DNA from: Lolliginicoccus lacisalsi
GTDB taxonomy: Bacteria > Actinomycetota > Actinomycetes > Mycobacteriales > Mycobacteriaceae
DNA length: 64,000 bases
Assembly: GCF_014841105.1 (NCBI RefSeq)
Contig: NZ_JACYWE010000007.1
Coordinates: 1-64,000 of the forward strand
Direction: 5' to 3'
Shown here: positions 7,919-18,538 of the stretch, piece after piece
How the letters are laid out: the number at the start of each line of letters is the position of its first letter
How positions within the stretch are numbered: the first letter of the stretch is position 1
Notes under the pieces: generated by a model
What the model was told of the DNA's origin: nothing
The model's input: the letters and a program-made list of their open reading frames with translations, nothing else
The model's database searches: none
Made by a program: the position numbers and the translations under genes

Positions 7919-8506
7919 CTACCCCTCGAACTGCGGCAGGATCCCGGCGTCGAGTGCTTCCTGCAGCGACGGCGCGGCATTGTCCTTGTCGGAGAGGACC
8001 GGGGTGAGCGGGCGGCCAGTGTGGCCGAGCCGGGGCCAGCTGATGCCGAGGGCGGGGTCGAGGGGGTCGATACCGTGCTCGGCAGCCGGGTTGTAGCCAC
8101 TGGTAACGAGGTACGCGACGGTGGCGGTCTCGCTGAGCGCGAAGAAGCCATGCCCGAGGCCGACGTCGAGGTAGATGGCGCGGTGAGAGAGATCGTCGAG
8201 CAGCACGCTGTCCGACTGGCCGAAGGTGGGGGATCCGACGCGGATGTCGACAACGACGTCGAGGATGGCCCCGCTGACGCACGTCACGTACTTGGCCTGG
8301 CCGGGCGGCACGTCCGCGAAGTGGATGCCGCGCAGCGCGCCCTCGGTGGAGGTGGACATGTTGGCCTGCTCAAGCTTGAACCGGTGCCCGGTGGCCTTCT
8401 CGAACGCTTCCTGCTTGAACCATTCATGGAACGAGCCACGGTGGTCGCCGAAGAGACGGGGCGTTATCTCCCACGCGCCCGCGATGCTGAGTTCACGAAA
8501 TTCCAT
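7919..8506 (-). CDS. rmlC: dTDP-4-dehydrorhamnose 3,5-epimerase
   Basis: This 195-residue cupin-fold epimerase has the family core [19 protein letters not shown], including the catalytic-type His in RGIHF. It catalyses the third step of dTDP-L-rhamnose synthesis; rhamnose is part of the linker joining arabinogalactan to peptidoglycan. The ATG at 8506 ([14 protein letters not shown]) gives the canonical N-terminus. A TTG two codons upstream (8512) is the alternative. It overlaps the end of rmlA, so the two are co-expressed. The C-terminus (FEG) is typical. Confidence 0.95.
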   Translation of the reverse strand: MEFRELSIAGAWEITPRLFGDHRGSFHEWFKQEAFEKATGHRFKLEQANMSTSTEGALRGIHFADVPPGQAKYVTCVSGAILDVVVDIRVGSPTFGQSDSVLLDDLSHRAIYLDVGLGHGFFALSETATVAYLVTSGYNPAAEHGIDPLDPALGISWPRLGHTGRPLTPVLSDKDNAAPSLQEALDAGILPQFEG

Positions 8507-9377
8507 CTGCAAGCTCCCGGTGCATGAGGTCGATCAAGTACTGGCCGTATCCGGATTTCACGAGCGGCCCGGCGCGTTCAAGGAGCTCGTCCTCGGTGAT
8601 GTAGCCGCAGCGCCAGGCGACTTCCTCGGGCGCGCCGATCTTGAGGCCCTGCCGGTGCTCGATGGTCCGCACGAAGTTCGACGCCTCGAGGAGGGAGTCG
8701 AACGTGCCGGTGTCGAGCCAGGCGGTGCCGCGCCCGAGCTTCTCCACCGTGAGACTGCCGGCGCGCAGGTATTCGAGGTTGACGTCGGTGATCTCGAGCT
8801 CGCCCCGCGGTGATGGCTTGAGCCCGCGAGCGATCTCCACGACGTCGTTGTCGTAGAAATACAGGCCGGGGATGGCGTAGTTCGATTTCGGGCGCGCGGG
8901 CTTCTCCGCGAGAGAAACAGCGCGGCCATTCTTATCGAACTCGATCACGCCGTAGGAGCGGGGATTGGACACCCAGTATCCGAAAACCGAGCCGCCGGTG
9001 ATAGAGGAGAATCGGGCGAGGCTGGTCCCGGTCCCGGGGCCGTAGAAGATGTTGTCCCCGAGGATCAGGGCGACGGGGCCGTTGCCGATGTGGTCGGCGC
9101 CGAGGGTGAACGCCTGGGCCAGGCCTTTTGGCTCCTGCTGAACCTTGTAGGTGATGGAGATTCCGAACTGGCTGCCATCTCCGAGCAGGCGAATGAACTG
9201 CTCCCGATCGTGGGGGGTGGTAATTATCAGGATGTCGCGAATTCCGGCGAGCATGAGCGTGGAGAGCGGATAATAGATCATCGGCTTGTCATAAACCGGA
9301 AGCAATTGCTTGCTCGTGCCCAGGGTGATCGGATGCAATCGCGAACCGGTGCCGCCCGCCAGGATTATTCCGCGCAT
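8493..9377 (-). CDS. rmlA: Glucose-1-phosphate thymidylyltransferase
   Basis: This 294-residue nucleotidyltransferase opens with [18 protein letters not shown], and [20 protein letters not shown] follows. Both are diagnostic of RmlA. It makes dTDP-glucose from dTTP and glucose-1-phosphate, the first step to dTDP-rhamnose. It is co-directional and overlapping with rmlC; rmlB lies about 2.5 kb away, and no rmlD is seen in the window. GC is normal and length is as expected. Confidence 0.97.
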   Translation of the reverse strand: MRGIILAGGTGSRLHPITLGTSKQLLPVYDKPMIYYPLSTLMLAGIRDILIITTPHDREQFIRLLGDGSQFGISITYKVQQEPKGLAQAFTLGADHIGNGPVALILGDNIFYGPGTGTSLARFSSITGGSVFGYWVSNPRSYGVIEFDKNGRAVSLAEKPARPKSNYAIPGLYFYDNDVVEIARGLKPSPRGELEITDVNLEYLRAGSLTVEKLGRGTAWLDTGTFDSLLEASNFVRTIEHRQGLKIGAPEEVAWRCGYITEDELLERAGPLVKSGYGQYLIDLMHRELADGIS

Positions 9378-9478
9378 GCCGCAATACTGTCAGGTTCGAG
9401 GCCGGATGCAAGCCACTTCGCGAGCGCGCCGCCACCCCTTCCCGGCACAGGGCGGCGCAGTGCCCAGCGTTGCCGGGC

Positions 9479-10672
9479 CTATCGTCGCAGGGCCTCCCGC
9501 CACGGGATCCGCGCGCCCATGCGCAGCACCGAGTTGCTGTAGATGCGAGCAGCGAGCAGGGAGATCCCCGCGCATGCCAGCACCATGAGAATGAGCGACC
9601 CGGCGATCTCGATGGCCGATGCCTCGCCCGTAGCGACCCGGATCGGCATCGCGAACGCGGAGAACGGAGGTACCCACGCCGTCACCACGGCCAGCGTCCC
9701 TCCAGGATTGGACAGGTTCACGACGCTCGCGCCCAGGCACGCGAACATGACCATGATCACCGGGGCCTGCACCGACTGGACTTCCTCCTGGCGGGAGACC
9801 AGAGACCCGGCCGCGGCGTACAGCAGCGCGAAGAACAAGTAGCCCAGGATCGCCCACACCACCAGCGAGGCGAACGTGGCGGCCTCGCCACCGGAGACCG
9901 AGAGCAACCCCGTCAGGCTCGCGACCACCAGGCCCACGGCAGCATAGGTGAGCACCTGCAGCAGCCCCGCCGCGCCGATGCCCAGAACCTTTCCCCACAG
10001 CAACTGCAAAGGCTTGATCGTCGACAACAGGATCTCGACCACCCTGCTCGACTTCTCCTCCACGACGCCCATCGCCACGTACATGCCGAAGCCAAATACC
10101 AGCCCGGTCAGCAGGTACAGCACAACGGCCGCGATGATGATCTGCTGCGTCGCATCCGAATCCGGCGGATCAGCGACCTCCACCTCGACTCCCGCCGCAG
10201 CGTCCGCCGCGAACGCGCCGGGGTCCACGCCCTGTGCCTCCAGCGCGTCCTCGACGGCCAGCGCGCCCGCCGCGGACTCCAGCACCGCCACCATGGGAGG
10301 CTCCAGCGGCTCCACGCTGTAGGCGCCAAGGACAGTGCCATCGCGGCCCAGCAACGCCACCCCGGCATCCTCGTTGTCCACCCAGGCGCGCGCCTCCTCG
10401 ACGCTCTCGGCCTCCCGCGCCTCCACGAGCACTCCGAGCGCCTCGCCCGATGCCTCGACGGCCTGCGCCTCCACCGACAAGCCCGGCGCCACCGCCACCA
10501 CTGTGGGATCCGGTTCCCCATCGCCCCGGAAAATCGAGAACGCCACCAGGCCGCCCACGATGATCACCAGCGTGATGATGTTGCCCACTACGAACGACTT
10601 CGTGCGCACCTGAGCCCGGAACTCCCGCAGGGCCACCAGGAGAACTGCCGAACTGCGCTGGCTGCCGCTCAT
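9479..10672 (-). CDS. ABC-2 type exporter permease (NatB/DrrB-like)
   Basis: This protein has 397 residues. A first membrane helix lies near residues 25-48 (FVVGNIITLVIIVGGLVAFS). A long extracytoplasmic stretch follows (about 50-210, alanine/valine/glutamate rich). Five to six more helices are grouped from residue 215 (IIIAAVVLYLLTGLVFGFGMYVAMG) to the end. VVEEKSSRVVEILLSTIKPLQLLWGK matches the NatB/YhaP group. The ATG at 10672 overlaps the stop of the ATPase gene (ATGA). Substrate is unknown; the pair sits between rmlA and rmlB. Confidence 0.85.
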   Translation of the reverse strand: MSGSQRSSAVLLVALREFRAQVRTKSFVVGNIITLVIIVGGLVAFSIFRGDGEPDPTVVAVAPGLSVEAQAVEASGEALGVLVEAREAESVEEARAWVDNEDAGVALLGRDGTVLGAYSVEPLEPPMVAVLESAAGALAVEDALEAQGVDPGAFAADAAAGVEVEVADPPDSDATQQIIIAAVVLYLLTGLVFGFGMYVAMGVVEEKSSRVVEILLSTIKPLQLLWGKVLGIGAAGLLQVLTYAAVGLVVASLTGLLSVSGGEAATFASLVVWAILGYLFFALLYAAAGSLVSRQEEVQSVQAPVIMVMFACLGASVVNLSNPGGTLAVVTAWVPPFSAFAMPIRVATGEASAIEIAGSLILMVLACAGISLLAARIYSNSVLRMGARIPWREALRR

Positions 10673-11556
10673 GCCGCCACAACCTCCCGGTACAGATCCG
10701 CCAACGACGGCACGTGCGACGCGAACCGCTCCACCCGGCCGGTACCCAGCGCCGCCCGAAGCACCGCCTGATCATCAACCCCAGGCTCCAGTTCCAGCAC
10801 GACAACACCATCGGTTTCGCTCACCAGCTGAACGCCCTCCACGCGAGGCACCCACCCCGGCGGCGCATCCGGCACCCACAGCTCCAGCATCCGGCCACCC
10901 CGCGACCGCAGCTCCTCCACCGGGCCCACCGCGCGCATCCGGCCCTCCTTGATGATCCCCACCCGATCGCACAACTGCTGCACCAGCTCCAGCTGATGGC
11001 TCGAGAACACCACCGGCATCCCCTCCGTGGCCTTCTCCCGCAACACCTCAGTCATCACATCCACGGCCACCGGATCCAGCCCCGAGAACGGCTCATCCAG
11101 CACCAGCACCGACGGATCATGCACCAGCGCCGCCGCGAGCTGCACCCGCTGCTGATTGCCCAGGCTCAACGCCTGCAGCTCCATCGCGCGCTTGTCCTCC
11201 AGGCCCAGCCGCTCCGTCCACCGCTCCATCGCCGACCTCGCATCCTTCGGCGACAACCCGTGCAACCGCGCCAGGTACACCAACTGCTCGCCCACCCGCA
11301 TCTTCGGATACAAGCCGCGCTCCTCCGGCATGTATCCGATCCGCTGCCGCACAGCCAGATCCACCGGCGAGCCATTAATCGTCACCGACCCCGAATCCGA
11401 GGCCAGTACCCCCAGGATGATGCGCATCGTCGTCGTCTTGCCCGCGCCATTCGACCCCACGAACCCGAACAACTGGCCCGCGTCCACCGAGAACGACACG
11501 CCGTCGAGCGCCAACACGTTCCCGAAACGCTTGCTGACCGAATCAACCTCCAGCAC
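10669..11556 (-). CDS. ABC transporter ATP-binding protein (NatA-like)
   Basis: This protein has 295 residues. It contains a Walker A (FVGSNGAGKTTTMRI), a signature loop (ALSLGNQQRVQLAAALVHDP) and a Walker B (VLVLDEPFSGLDP). After the ATPase come about 80 residues of C-terminal domain of the DrrA/NatA type. I start it at GTG 11556 (LEVDSVSKRFG) because GGAGG lies 9 nt upstream; a longer in-frame start at 11595 lacks a binding site. It powers the permease encoded just downstream. Confidence 0.9.
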   Translation of the reverse strand: MLEVDSVSKRFGNVLALDGVSFSVDAGQLFGFVGSNGAGKTTTMRIILGVLASDSGSVTINGSPVDLAVRQRIGYMPEERGLYPKMRVGEQLVYLARLHGLSPKDARSAMERWTERLGLEDKRAMELQALSLGNQQRVQLAAALVHDPSVLVLDEPFSGLDPVAVDVMTEVLREKATEGMPVVFSSHQLELVQQLCDRVGIIKEGRMRAVGPVEELRSRGGRMLELWVPDAPPGWVPRVEGVQLVSETDGVVVLELEPGVDDQAVLRAALGTGRVERFASHVPSLADLYREVVAA

Positions 11557-11599
11557 CCCGACCGCCCTCCAGCCATCTGCCCGCCAACGAGACACACTG

Positions 11600-12886
<1,287 letters not shown>

Positions 12887-12913
12887 GGGAGCGGGGCGCA
12901 GCGGGAGGCTCGC

Positions 12914-12986
12914 GGCAAAGGCCTATGAGACTCAACAGAACGTGGCCCGAAACGGGGCAAATCGTTTCGTTTCATAGGCTTTTGTC
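12914..12986. repeat. Intergenic palindromic element E
   Basis: The left arm GGCAAAGGCCTATGAGAC (12914-12931) pairs with the right arm GTTTCATAGGCTTTTGTC ending at 12986, with a few mismatches and a loop of about 36 nt. It lies in the convergent gap between rmlB and the ArnA-like gene. Arm length, loop length and the GCAAA...TTTTG ends match family 1, but the core differs, so it may be a diverged member or an independent bidirectional terminator. Confidence 0.65.
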
Positions 12987-13007
12987 AGCAGGACTAGCCC
13001 GCCCCAG

Positions 13008-14090
13008 CTAGCCGCCCTGCGCGACATATTGCTGGTGGAAGGCTGTCATGGTCTCGCGGAGCAGGTCGGGGAGGTTCTTGCGCGGGGTCCAGCCGAGCTG
13101 GATCTTGGCGTTCTCGATGTTGGGCATGCGCCGGTCGCAGTCCTCGTAGCCGGGGCCGTAGAAGTCGAGGGAGGAGACGGATTCGATGGGATGGTCGCGG
13201 TAGCCGTCGTCTCCGGTGATGGTGGCGTAGATGCCGCGCATGAGCTCGGCGAGCTCGCGCATGGTGACCTCGTTGCCGGGATTGCCGATGTTGAAGATCT
13301 GGTTCTGCGCGTTGGTGGGGTTGTCGAGCATCAGCATGAGCGCGTCGACGGCGTCCTCGATGGAGACGATGGTGCGGCGTGCCTTTCCGTCATCGACGAG
13401 CCGCATGGGGGTGCCATCGATGAGGGCGGACATGAAGGACGCGAGCACTCGCGGCGTGCCCTCGCCGTCGTGGCCGGGCAGGTAATCCATGCGTGGCCCG
13501 AAGAAGTTCAGCGGCCGCACGAGGGTGTAGGGCATGCCGGTCTCTTCGTGATAGGCGTGGATCAATCGTTCCATGACTTGCTTGGCTGATGCGTAGGTCC
13601 AGCGCAGGTTGGAGATCGGGCCCATGATCAGGGGCGTGGAGTCCTCGCGCAGCTCGTAGAGGTCTGGATCGTCGTAGGTGTTGCCCGGCAGGTAGCTCGC
13701 GATGGTGCGTCCGTACACCTCGCTGGTGGAGAAGTGGATCAGCCACTTCTGGTGCTGGGCGCACAGCACGGGCACCTGGTAGGTGTCGAACAGGTTGGAG
13801 TGCAGCACGCGCAGAGGGTGGGACACGTACTCGGCGGGGTTGCAGATCGCCGCGAGGTTCATGACGACGTCCGCGCGGGCGATGTGCGGCTCGAGCGCGG
13901 CGATGGCCTCGGGGCTCGCGAGGTGCGCGCGGTGGAACTCGAATCCTGGATGGTCGAGGTGGTTGTCGATCTTCGCCGAGGAGGTGTCCCACCCTGTCAC
14001 GCGCACCCCGGGGATGGCGAGCACTCGGTCGAGGAGGTGGCTGCCGATGTAGCCGCCGCATCCAAGGATGAGGATCCTGCTAGCGATCAT
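13008..14090 (-). CDS. ArnA-type NAD-dependent UDP-glucuronate decarboxylase/epimerase
   Basis: This 360-residue extended short-chain dehydrogenase starts with ILILGCGGYIGSHLLDRVL. It keeps marks of the ArnA dehydrogenase domain: ADVVMNLAAICNPAEY, STSEVYG, the RWTYASAKQ tyrosine/lysine pair, RPLNFFGPRMDYLP and QIFNIGNPGNEVTMRELAE. Family members oxidise and decarboxylate UDP-glucuronate to UDP-4-keto-pentose, UDP-xylose or UDP-apiose. No ArnB or formyltransferase partner is nearby, so a UDP-pentose for surface glycan is likelier than Ara4N. The start is ATG 14090, with GGAGGAATTG upstream. It is divergent from a GT4 glycosyltransferase that might use the product. Confidence 0.8.
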   Translation of the reverse strand: MIASRILILGCGGYIGSHLLDRVLAIPGVRVTGWDTSSAKIDNHLDHPGFEFHRAHLASPEAIAALEPHIARADVVMNLAAICNPAEYVSHPLRVLHSNLFDTYQVPVLCAQHQKWLIHFSTSEVYGRTIASYLPGNTYDDPDLYELREDSTPLIMGPISNLRWTYASAKQVMERLIHAYHEETGMPYTLVRPLNFFGPRMDYLPGHDGEGTPRVLASFMSALIDGTPMRLVDDGKARRTIVSIEDAVDALMLMLDNPTNAQNQIFNIGNPGNEVTMRELAELMRGIYATITGDDGYRDHPIESVSSLDFYGPGYEDCDRRMPNIENAKIQLGWTPRKNLPDLLRETMTAFHQQYVAQGG

Positions 14091-14288
14091 GGTGCTCAAT
14101 TCCTCCTGCCTCGCGAGCTCGTGCCATCGGTGCGGCCGAGGCTCGTGCCGTGAGGGGTATTCTGCCGTTTTCGTAACGTTCCAGCGGGCTAGCGCGTTCT
14201 CGGCGGTGTGTCGCGCCGGAAGCTGTGGCAGAGTCCGCTGGCAGCGGCGATACGGCCGTGGGTGGCATAGCAGGAGGGAATCGTCCCC

Positions 14289-15410
14289 ATGAACGATCGG
14301 CGGGGCCTGAAGGTCCACATCATCGGGTTCTCGTCGTCGAACAACTCGCTCACGAGGGCCTTGAGCCACGGTCTCGCTGCGCAGGAGATCGCTGACGCTG
14401 AGATCCATGCGTTCCTCACCGGGGCCCTGTGGGTGGGCGCCTCGAAGTATCCCTTTGACGTGCAGGTGTTCGGGAAGAAGGAGATCCAAGGGCTGGCCCG
14501 GCGCATCGCCAGGGAAGCGCGGGAGCGCCCAGTGGTGGTGTGGCTGTGCAAGGGGCGGTGGCCGCTCGACCGCATCGCGGCGGCGCTCGAAGGATCATCC
14601 GCCATGGTGATCGCGGACTTCAGCGACGATGAGCGGGCGCTCTCCGACGCCGTTCGCGATCATGGCCTGCTCGGCAAGATCCTGCTGCTCCCCCTGATCA
14701 AGCACAGCCCCGCCGGGACCACGCGCTCCCAGCGGGCCGTGCTCGAGCGAGCGGATGCCGTGACCGCGGTCAGCCAGCACCTCGCGGGCGTGCTCGCGCA
14801 GCAATACGGCGCCCCGCGCTGCCCCACGCGCCTCATCCCGCACACGCGGCTGGACTTCCCGGGCGGCCCGACAGGTACCCGCGCCACCGCCGATCGCATC
14901 CGGGCCGGCTTCTTGGGAACAGTCCGCCAGCACAAGCGGCTCGACCGACTGATCGACCTGACTCGGCGCGACCGGCGGATCCACGGGGTGGTCTACCGCC
15001 AGCACGGGGTGACGATCCCCGGCGATGTCGCCGACCGCTGGACCCTCATCGATCCCGATACCCCGCTCCATGAGGCCTACGCGATGATCGATGTGCTGGT
15101 CATCCCCTCGGAGGAGGACGTCGCCATCACCGCCTCGCAACTGCCAGCGAAGCGCGTGGATGCGGCGGTCGCGGGCTGCGCCGTCCTGGCGACACCGACC
15201 CCGGCGATCAGCGAGTACGCCCGCGACGCGATCCTCGCGGTGCACGACTGGGCGGACCAGAGCGAGCTGTCAGGCTTGCTGGAACCAGGACGCATCCGCG
15301 AATCAGGGCAACGGATGCGGGCGCTGTACGAGGACCGGTTCAGCCCCCGGCGTACCTCGGCCCAGCTCGCGGCACTGCTGTCCGAGCTGGGCATCGCGGT
15401 GCCTAGGTAG
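14289..15410 (+). CDS. GT4-family glycosyltransferase
   Basis: This protein has 373 residues with a two-Rossmann GT-B layout. The donor half contains RAGFLGTVRQHKRLDRLIDL, DTPLHEAYAMIDVLVIPSEEDVA, and LPAKRVDAAVAGCAVLATPTPAI, the usual GT4 loop before the catalytic glutamate region. There is no signal or membrane helix, so it acts on the cytoplasmic face. The first 60 residues carry an uncommon stretch (GFSSSNNSLTRALSHGL). It is divergent from the UDP-sugar decarboxylase. Acceptor and sugar are unknown. Confidence 0.75.
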   Translation: MNDRRGLKVHIIGFSSSNNSLTRALSHGLAAQEIADAEIHAFLTGALWVGASKYPFDVQVFGKKEIQGLARRIAREARERPVVVWLCKGRWPLDRIAAALEGSSAMVIADFSDDERALSDAVRDHGLLGKILLLPLIKHSPAGTTRSQRAVLERADAVTAVSQHLAGVLAQQYGAPRCPTRLIPHTRLDFPGGPTGTRATADRIRAGFLGTVRQHKRLDRLIDLTRRDRRIHGVVYRQHGVTIPGDVADRWTLIDPDTPLHEAYAMIDVLVIPSEEDVAITASQLPAKRVDAAVAGCAVLATPTPAISEYARDAILAVHDWADQSELSGLLEPGRIRESGQRMRALYEDRFSPRRTSAQLAALLSELGIAVPR

Positions 15411-15425
15411 GTCGTGCACGGCCAA

Positions 15426-15452
15426 GGCCCCCCGCAGATCATGCGAGGGGCC
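15426..15452. terminator. Hairpin between convergent genes
   Basis: GGCCCCCCGC / GCGAGGGGCC pairs with one mismatch around a 7-nt loop. It lies 15 bp after the glycosyltransferase stop and 20 bp before the end of the converging DUF4383 gene. It probably terminates both transcripts; there is no long T run. Confidence 0.6.
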
Positions 15453-15472
15453 CCGGTCGTGTTCCTGCTGGG

Positions 15473-15925
15473 TCAGCTCGTGGCCTTCTCCAGCTTGGTG
15501 GCGGCGATGCCCGCACCGACCATCACGGCGCCGAGCACGAAGTGCAGCCAGTTGTCAGCAGTGTTGAGGCCGACGAAGTTGAAGTTGCTGTCCAGATCGA
15601 TGACCAGGCCGTAGATCCACAGCACGAGGTAGACGGCACCGCCGGCCAGGAGGAACCAGCGGGCTCCGGCCGCGGTGCGGGCCAGGACGAGGCCGACCAC
15701 GCCGAACAGCAGGTGCACGATGTTGTGCAGCACGGAGACGGCGAAGATCCCGAGCAGCTGGGCGTGCTCGGCGCCGTGGCCGTGGCCGGCGAAGGCAAGG
15801 TTGTCATAGTTGGTGGTGATGCCCGGAATGAACCCGAGGATGCCGACGAGGATGAACACGGCACCAAAGACGCCGGCGATGATCTGGCCGGTGGACTTGC
15901 CGTTGAGTACTGCTGGACGGGTCAC
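15473..15925 (-). CDS. DUF4383 integral membrane protein
   Basis: This protein has 150 residues and four hydrophobic segments (near 14-34, 58-84, 90-112 and 124-144). It has the pattern of the DUF4383 family: an acidic/histidine loop (AFAGHGHGAEHAQ) after helix one and NADNWLHFVLGA before the last helix. Function of the family is unknown. GTG start at 15925 with AAAGGATC upstream. It is monocistronic and convergent with the glycosyltransferase. Confidence 0.85.
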   Translation of the reverse strand: MTRPAVLNGKSTGQIIAGVFGAVFILVGILGFIPGITTNYDNLAFAGHGHGAEHAQLLGIFAVSVLHNIVHLLFGVVGLVLARTAAGARWFLLAGGAVYLVLWIYGLVIDLDSNFNFVGLNTADNWLHFVLGAVMVGAGIAATKLEKATS

Positions 15926-16137
15926 TGGTGTGATCCTTTCGGTTGGTTGCGCTTCTGCGGGTCATTCGCCGACCAGGTGCAGGGTGGATTGGCCGCTGAC
16001 GTGCGGCAATGATCACACCGACGATGCGGAACGGATCCGCGGCGCGGGACGATCGCGCGTGCGGATGCCGATGTCCGGGCACGCCGATATACTCCCGGCA
16101 GGAATGACATACTGTCGCAAAATCGGGAGGAGCCGTC

Positions 16138-17358
16138 ATGGCGAAGGATCTCGCGCGCGGCCCCGCCCGCACCGGCGAGCGCGCCCTCGCCCCCGACCTT
16201 GCCCGCGGCTTCATGCTGCTGCTCATCGCGATCGCCAACACCCCGTGGTACCTATGGGGACGCGAGGGGGAGCGGCTCGCCTCGCATCCGCCGGACGGGT
16301 CGATCCTCGACAAGGCCACCCAGGCGGTCATCGTCACCACCGTGGACCTACGCATCTATCCGCTGTTCGCGTTCCTCTTCGGCTACGGCATCGTCATGCT
16401 CTACCAGCGCCAGCTCGCCGCCGGCACCCCGGAGCGGGCCGCGCGCGCCCTGATCCAGCGCCGAAACGTATGGCTGCTCGTCTTCGGCTTCGCGCATGCG
16501 CTGCTGCTGTGGTTCGGCGACATCCTCGGCGCGTATGGCCTGGTGGGCCTGGCGCTGGTGTGGTTGTTCCTGCGCCGCACCGACCGCACGTTGCTGCTGT
16601 GGAGCGCCATCGGCGGCGGCATCCTCATCCTGCTCGCCTTCCTGGCGCTGATCACAGCCCTGTCCGTGCCGCCCGCCGACCAGCCCAGCGAATCATTCAG
16701 CCCGTACTTCATCATCGAGGCCGCCAACGGCGAATCGAACTACTTCATCGCAGCAGTGACGCGCGTGGCCTTCTGGGGAGCGCTGATCCTCTTCCAGGGA
16801 ATCATCAGTCTCGCCGTGCCCATCGCGATCCTGCTCGGCATCTGGGCAGCGCGCCACCGCATCCTCGAGCAACCAGGCCAGCACCTGCGGCTCCTGCGGA
16901 CCACCGCGATCGCCGGCATCACGCTCGGCTGGGTGGGCGGTGCGGTCGCCGCATCCGCCAAGCTCGGCGCGTGGGAACCGACGGAAGCGATGCGTGGAGC
17001 ACTCGAACTGGTGCAGCTCAGCACCGGGCTGGCCGGCGGCGTCGGCTATGTGGCCCTGTTCGGCCTGCTCGGGCACTGGCTTCAACCGCGGGCGCCGCTC
17101 GGCATCATCGGTACCGCCATTTCCGCCGTCGGCAAGCGGTCGCTGTCCTGCTACCTCGCCCAATCCATCCTGTGCGCGCCGATCCTCGCCGCCTGGGGCT
17201 TGGGCCTGGGGGAGCAGCTGCACAGCGCCAGCATGGCCGCCTACGCGATCGCGGTGTGGGTCGTCATCGCGGCATGGGCTTACTGGCTCGAGCGCGGCGA
17301 CAAGCAGGGCCCGTTCGAGATCGTGCTGCGGAGCCGCGTCTACGGGCGCGCGGGGTAG
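16138..17358 (+). CDS. DUF418 (YeiB-like) membrane protein
   Basis: This 406-residue protein has about ten hydrophobic segments. The start (ALAPDLARGFMLLLIAIANTP) and FAFLFGYGIVMLYQRQ near residue 80 are typical of YeiB/DUF418 proteins, as is GKRSLSCYLAQSILCAP near the C-terminus. The family is related to acyltransferase-3 membrane enzymes and may transfer acyl groups, but this is not established. The ATG at 16138 has a good binding site (GGGAGGAGCC). It stands alone and ends before a family 1 palindrome. Confidence 0.85.
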   Translation: MAKDLARGPARTGERALAPDLARGFMLLLIAIANTPWYLWGREGERLASHPPDGSILDKATQAVIVTTVDLRIYPLFAFLFGYGIVMLYQRQLAAGTPERAARALIQRRNVWLLVFGFAHALLLWFGDILGAYGLVGLALVWLFLRRTDRTLLLWSAIGGGILILLAFLALITALSVPPADQPSESFSPYFIIEAANGESNYFIAAVTRVAFWGALILFQGIISLAVPIAILLGIWAARHRILEQPGQHLRLLRTTAIAGITLGWVGGAVAASAKLGAWEPTEAMRGALELVQLSTGLAGGVGYVALFGLLGHWLQPRAPLGIIGTAISAVGKRSLSCYLAQSILCAPILAAWGLGLGEQLHSASMAAYAIAVWVVIAAWAYWLERGDKQGPFEIVLRSRVYGRAG

Positions 17359-17445
17359 GAGCTGTTCCTGGGTGGTGCCTTCATCGCCCCGTGGCCTGGG
17401 CGACGGCGATCGGCCTGGGCGCCGGCGATCGGTGCCCGCCCGGCC

Positions 17446-17518
17446 GCAAACGCGATAGAAGCTGCCGGGAATCCAGGTCGGTTTCTATCGCGTTTGGCGG
17501 TTTCCAGTGCGTTTGCCC
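17446..17518. repeat. Intergenic palindromic element, family 1, copy B
   Basis: Perfect 14-bp arms CAAACGCGATAGAA (17447-17460) and TTCTATCGCGTTTG (17483-17496) enclose a 22-nt loop. A tail GTTTCCAGTGCGTTTGCCC that also occurs in copies A and D follows. The gap between the convergent DUF418 and glfT1 genes holds this element, then C-rich low-complexity sequence (CCAGCC/CCGCCA repeats, 17520-17645), and no gene. Confidence 0.85.
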
Positions 17519-17650
17519 GGCAAGGGCCCGGCGCCCGCCAACCGCCAGCGGCCACCCGCCCGCCAAGAGCCCGCCCGGCGCCCGGCGGAGGCAACCGCCA
17601 CCCGCCAGCCAGCCACCCGCCGCCACCCGCCAGCCGCGAGCCCAAACCCG

Positions 17651-18538
17651 CTATGGCCGCCGGAACTGCTCCTCGCGCCCGAGCTTGCGCAGCCGGTTCC
17701 ATTCGCGCCAGCCCGCCACGTCGCGCTTGCTCACCAGGAAGTACCAGCTGAACCGCACCCATTCCTGCAGCAGCAGCTTTCGCATCCCCGGCTGCGAGAG
17801 CAGGTAGCCACGATTGCGGTAGGTGAAGTAGCGCTTGGTCTCGTTGTCCGGGTACTGCGTGTGCATGCGACCGCCCAGGATCGGCTTGAACTCGTCCGAC
17901 CCATCGGGATGCAGGTACGCGACCTGCAAGCAGGTGCCGAAGGGCAGGCCGGATCGCACGAGGCGGCGGTGCACGTCCACCTCGTCGCCGCGCACGAAGA
18001 GGCGCAGGTCGGGCACGCCGACTGATTCGAGGGCGGTGGCGGAGAACAGCGCGCCGTTGAACAGCGACGCGATGCCGGGCAGCAGGTCCTCATCGCCGAG
18101 CTCGTGCCGCCACCGCCGCCACACCAGGCCGCGGCGCAGCGGGAAAGCCAATCGGTCCGGCTCATCGATGTTGCACACCACCGGCGAAACCTCGGACAGC
18201 CCGTGCCGGTGCGCGCAATCGAGGAGGGTGGCCAGCACGGCGGGACCCTCGGGCCGTCCATCGTCGTCGGCGAGCCACACCCAGTCCGCGCCGAGGGCGA
18301 GGGCGTGCAGCATGCCGAGGGCGAAGCCGCCCGCGCCGCCGAGGTTGCGCTGCGAGCCCAGGTAGGTGGTCTCGATGGGCTGGGACTCGACGAGCTCGCG
18401 CACTTCCGGCTCGTTGGCGTTGTCCACCACGATCAGGTGATCCACCGGGCGCTCCTGGCTGGCCACGACGTCGAGGGATGCGGCGAGCAGCTCGCGCCTG
18501 AGGTGGGTGACCACCACGGCGATGATGCGTTCGGTCAC
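17651..18538 (-). CDS. glfT1: Galactofuranosyltransferase GlfT1-like (GT2)
   Basis: This 295-residue GT2 enzyme has VVVTHLRRELLAASLDVV at the N-terminus, the metal-binding WLADDDGRPEG near residue 95, and RGDEVDVHRRL in the acceptor region. It adds the first galactofuranoses to the decaprenyl-linked GlcNAc-rhamnose primer in arabinogalactan synthesis. Its position directly after wzt and wzm reproduces the Rv3781-Rv3783 cluster. The GTG at 18538 overlaps the wzt stop (GTGA). Confidence 0.93.
   Translation of the reverse strand: MTERIIAVVVTHLRRELLAASLDVVASQERPVDHLIVVDNANEPEVRELVESQPIETTYLGSQRNLGGAGGFALGMLHALALGADWVWLADDDGRPEGPAVLATLLDCAHRHGLSEVSPVVCNIDEPDRLAFPLRRGLVWRRWRHELGDEDLLPGIASLFNGALFSATALESVGVPDLRLFVRGDEVDVHRRLVRSGLPFGTCLQVAYLHPDGSDEFKPILGGRMHTQYPDNETKRYFTYRNRGYLLSQPGMRKLLLQEWVRFSWYFLVSKRDVAGWREWNRLRKLGREEQFRRP

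Noticed and set aside
6638-8527. Long plus-strand frame across SRPBCC, the GtrA region and rmlC
   Set aside because: It crosses real genes on both strands and the operator region, and shows no domain.
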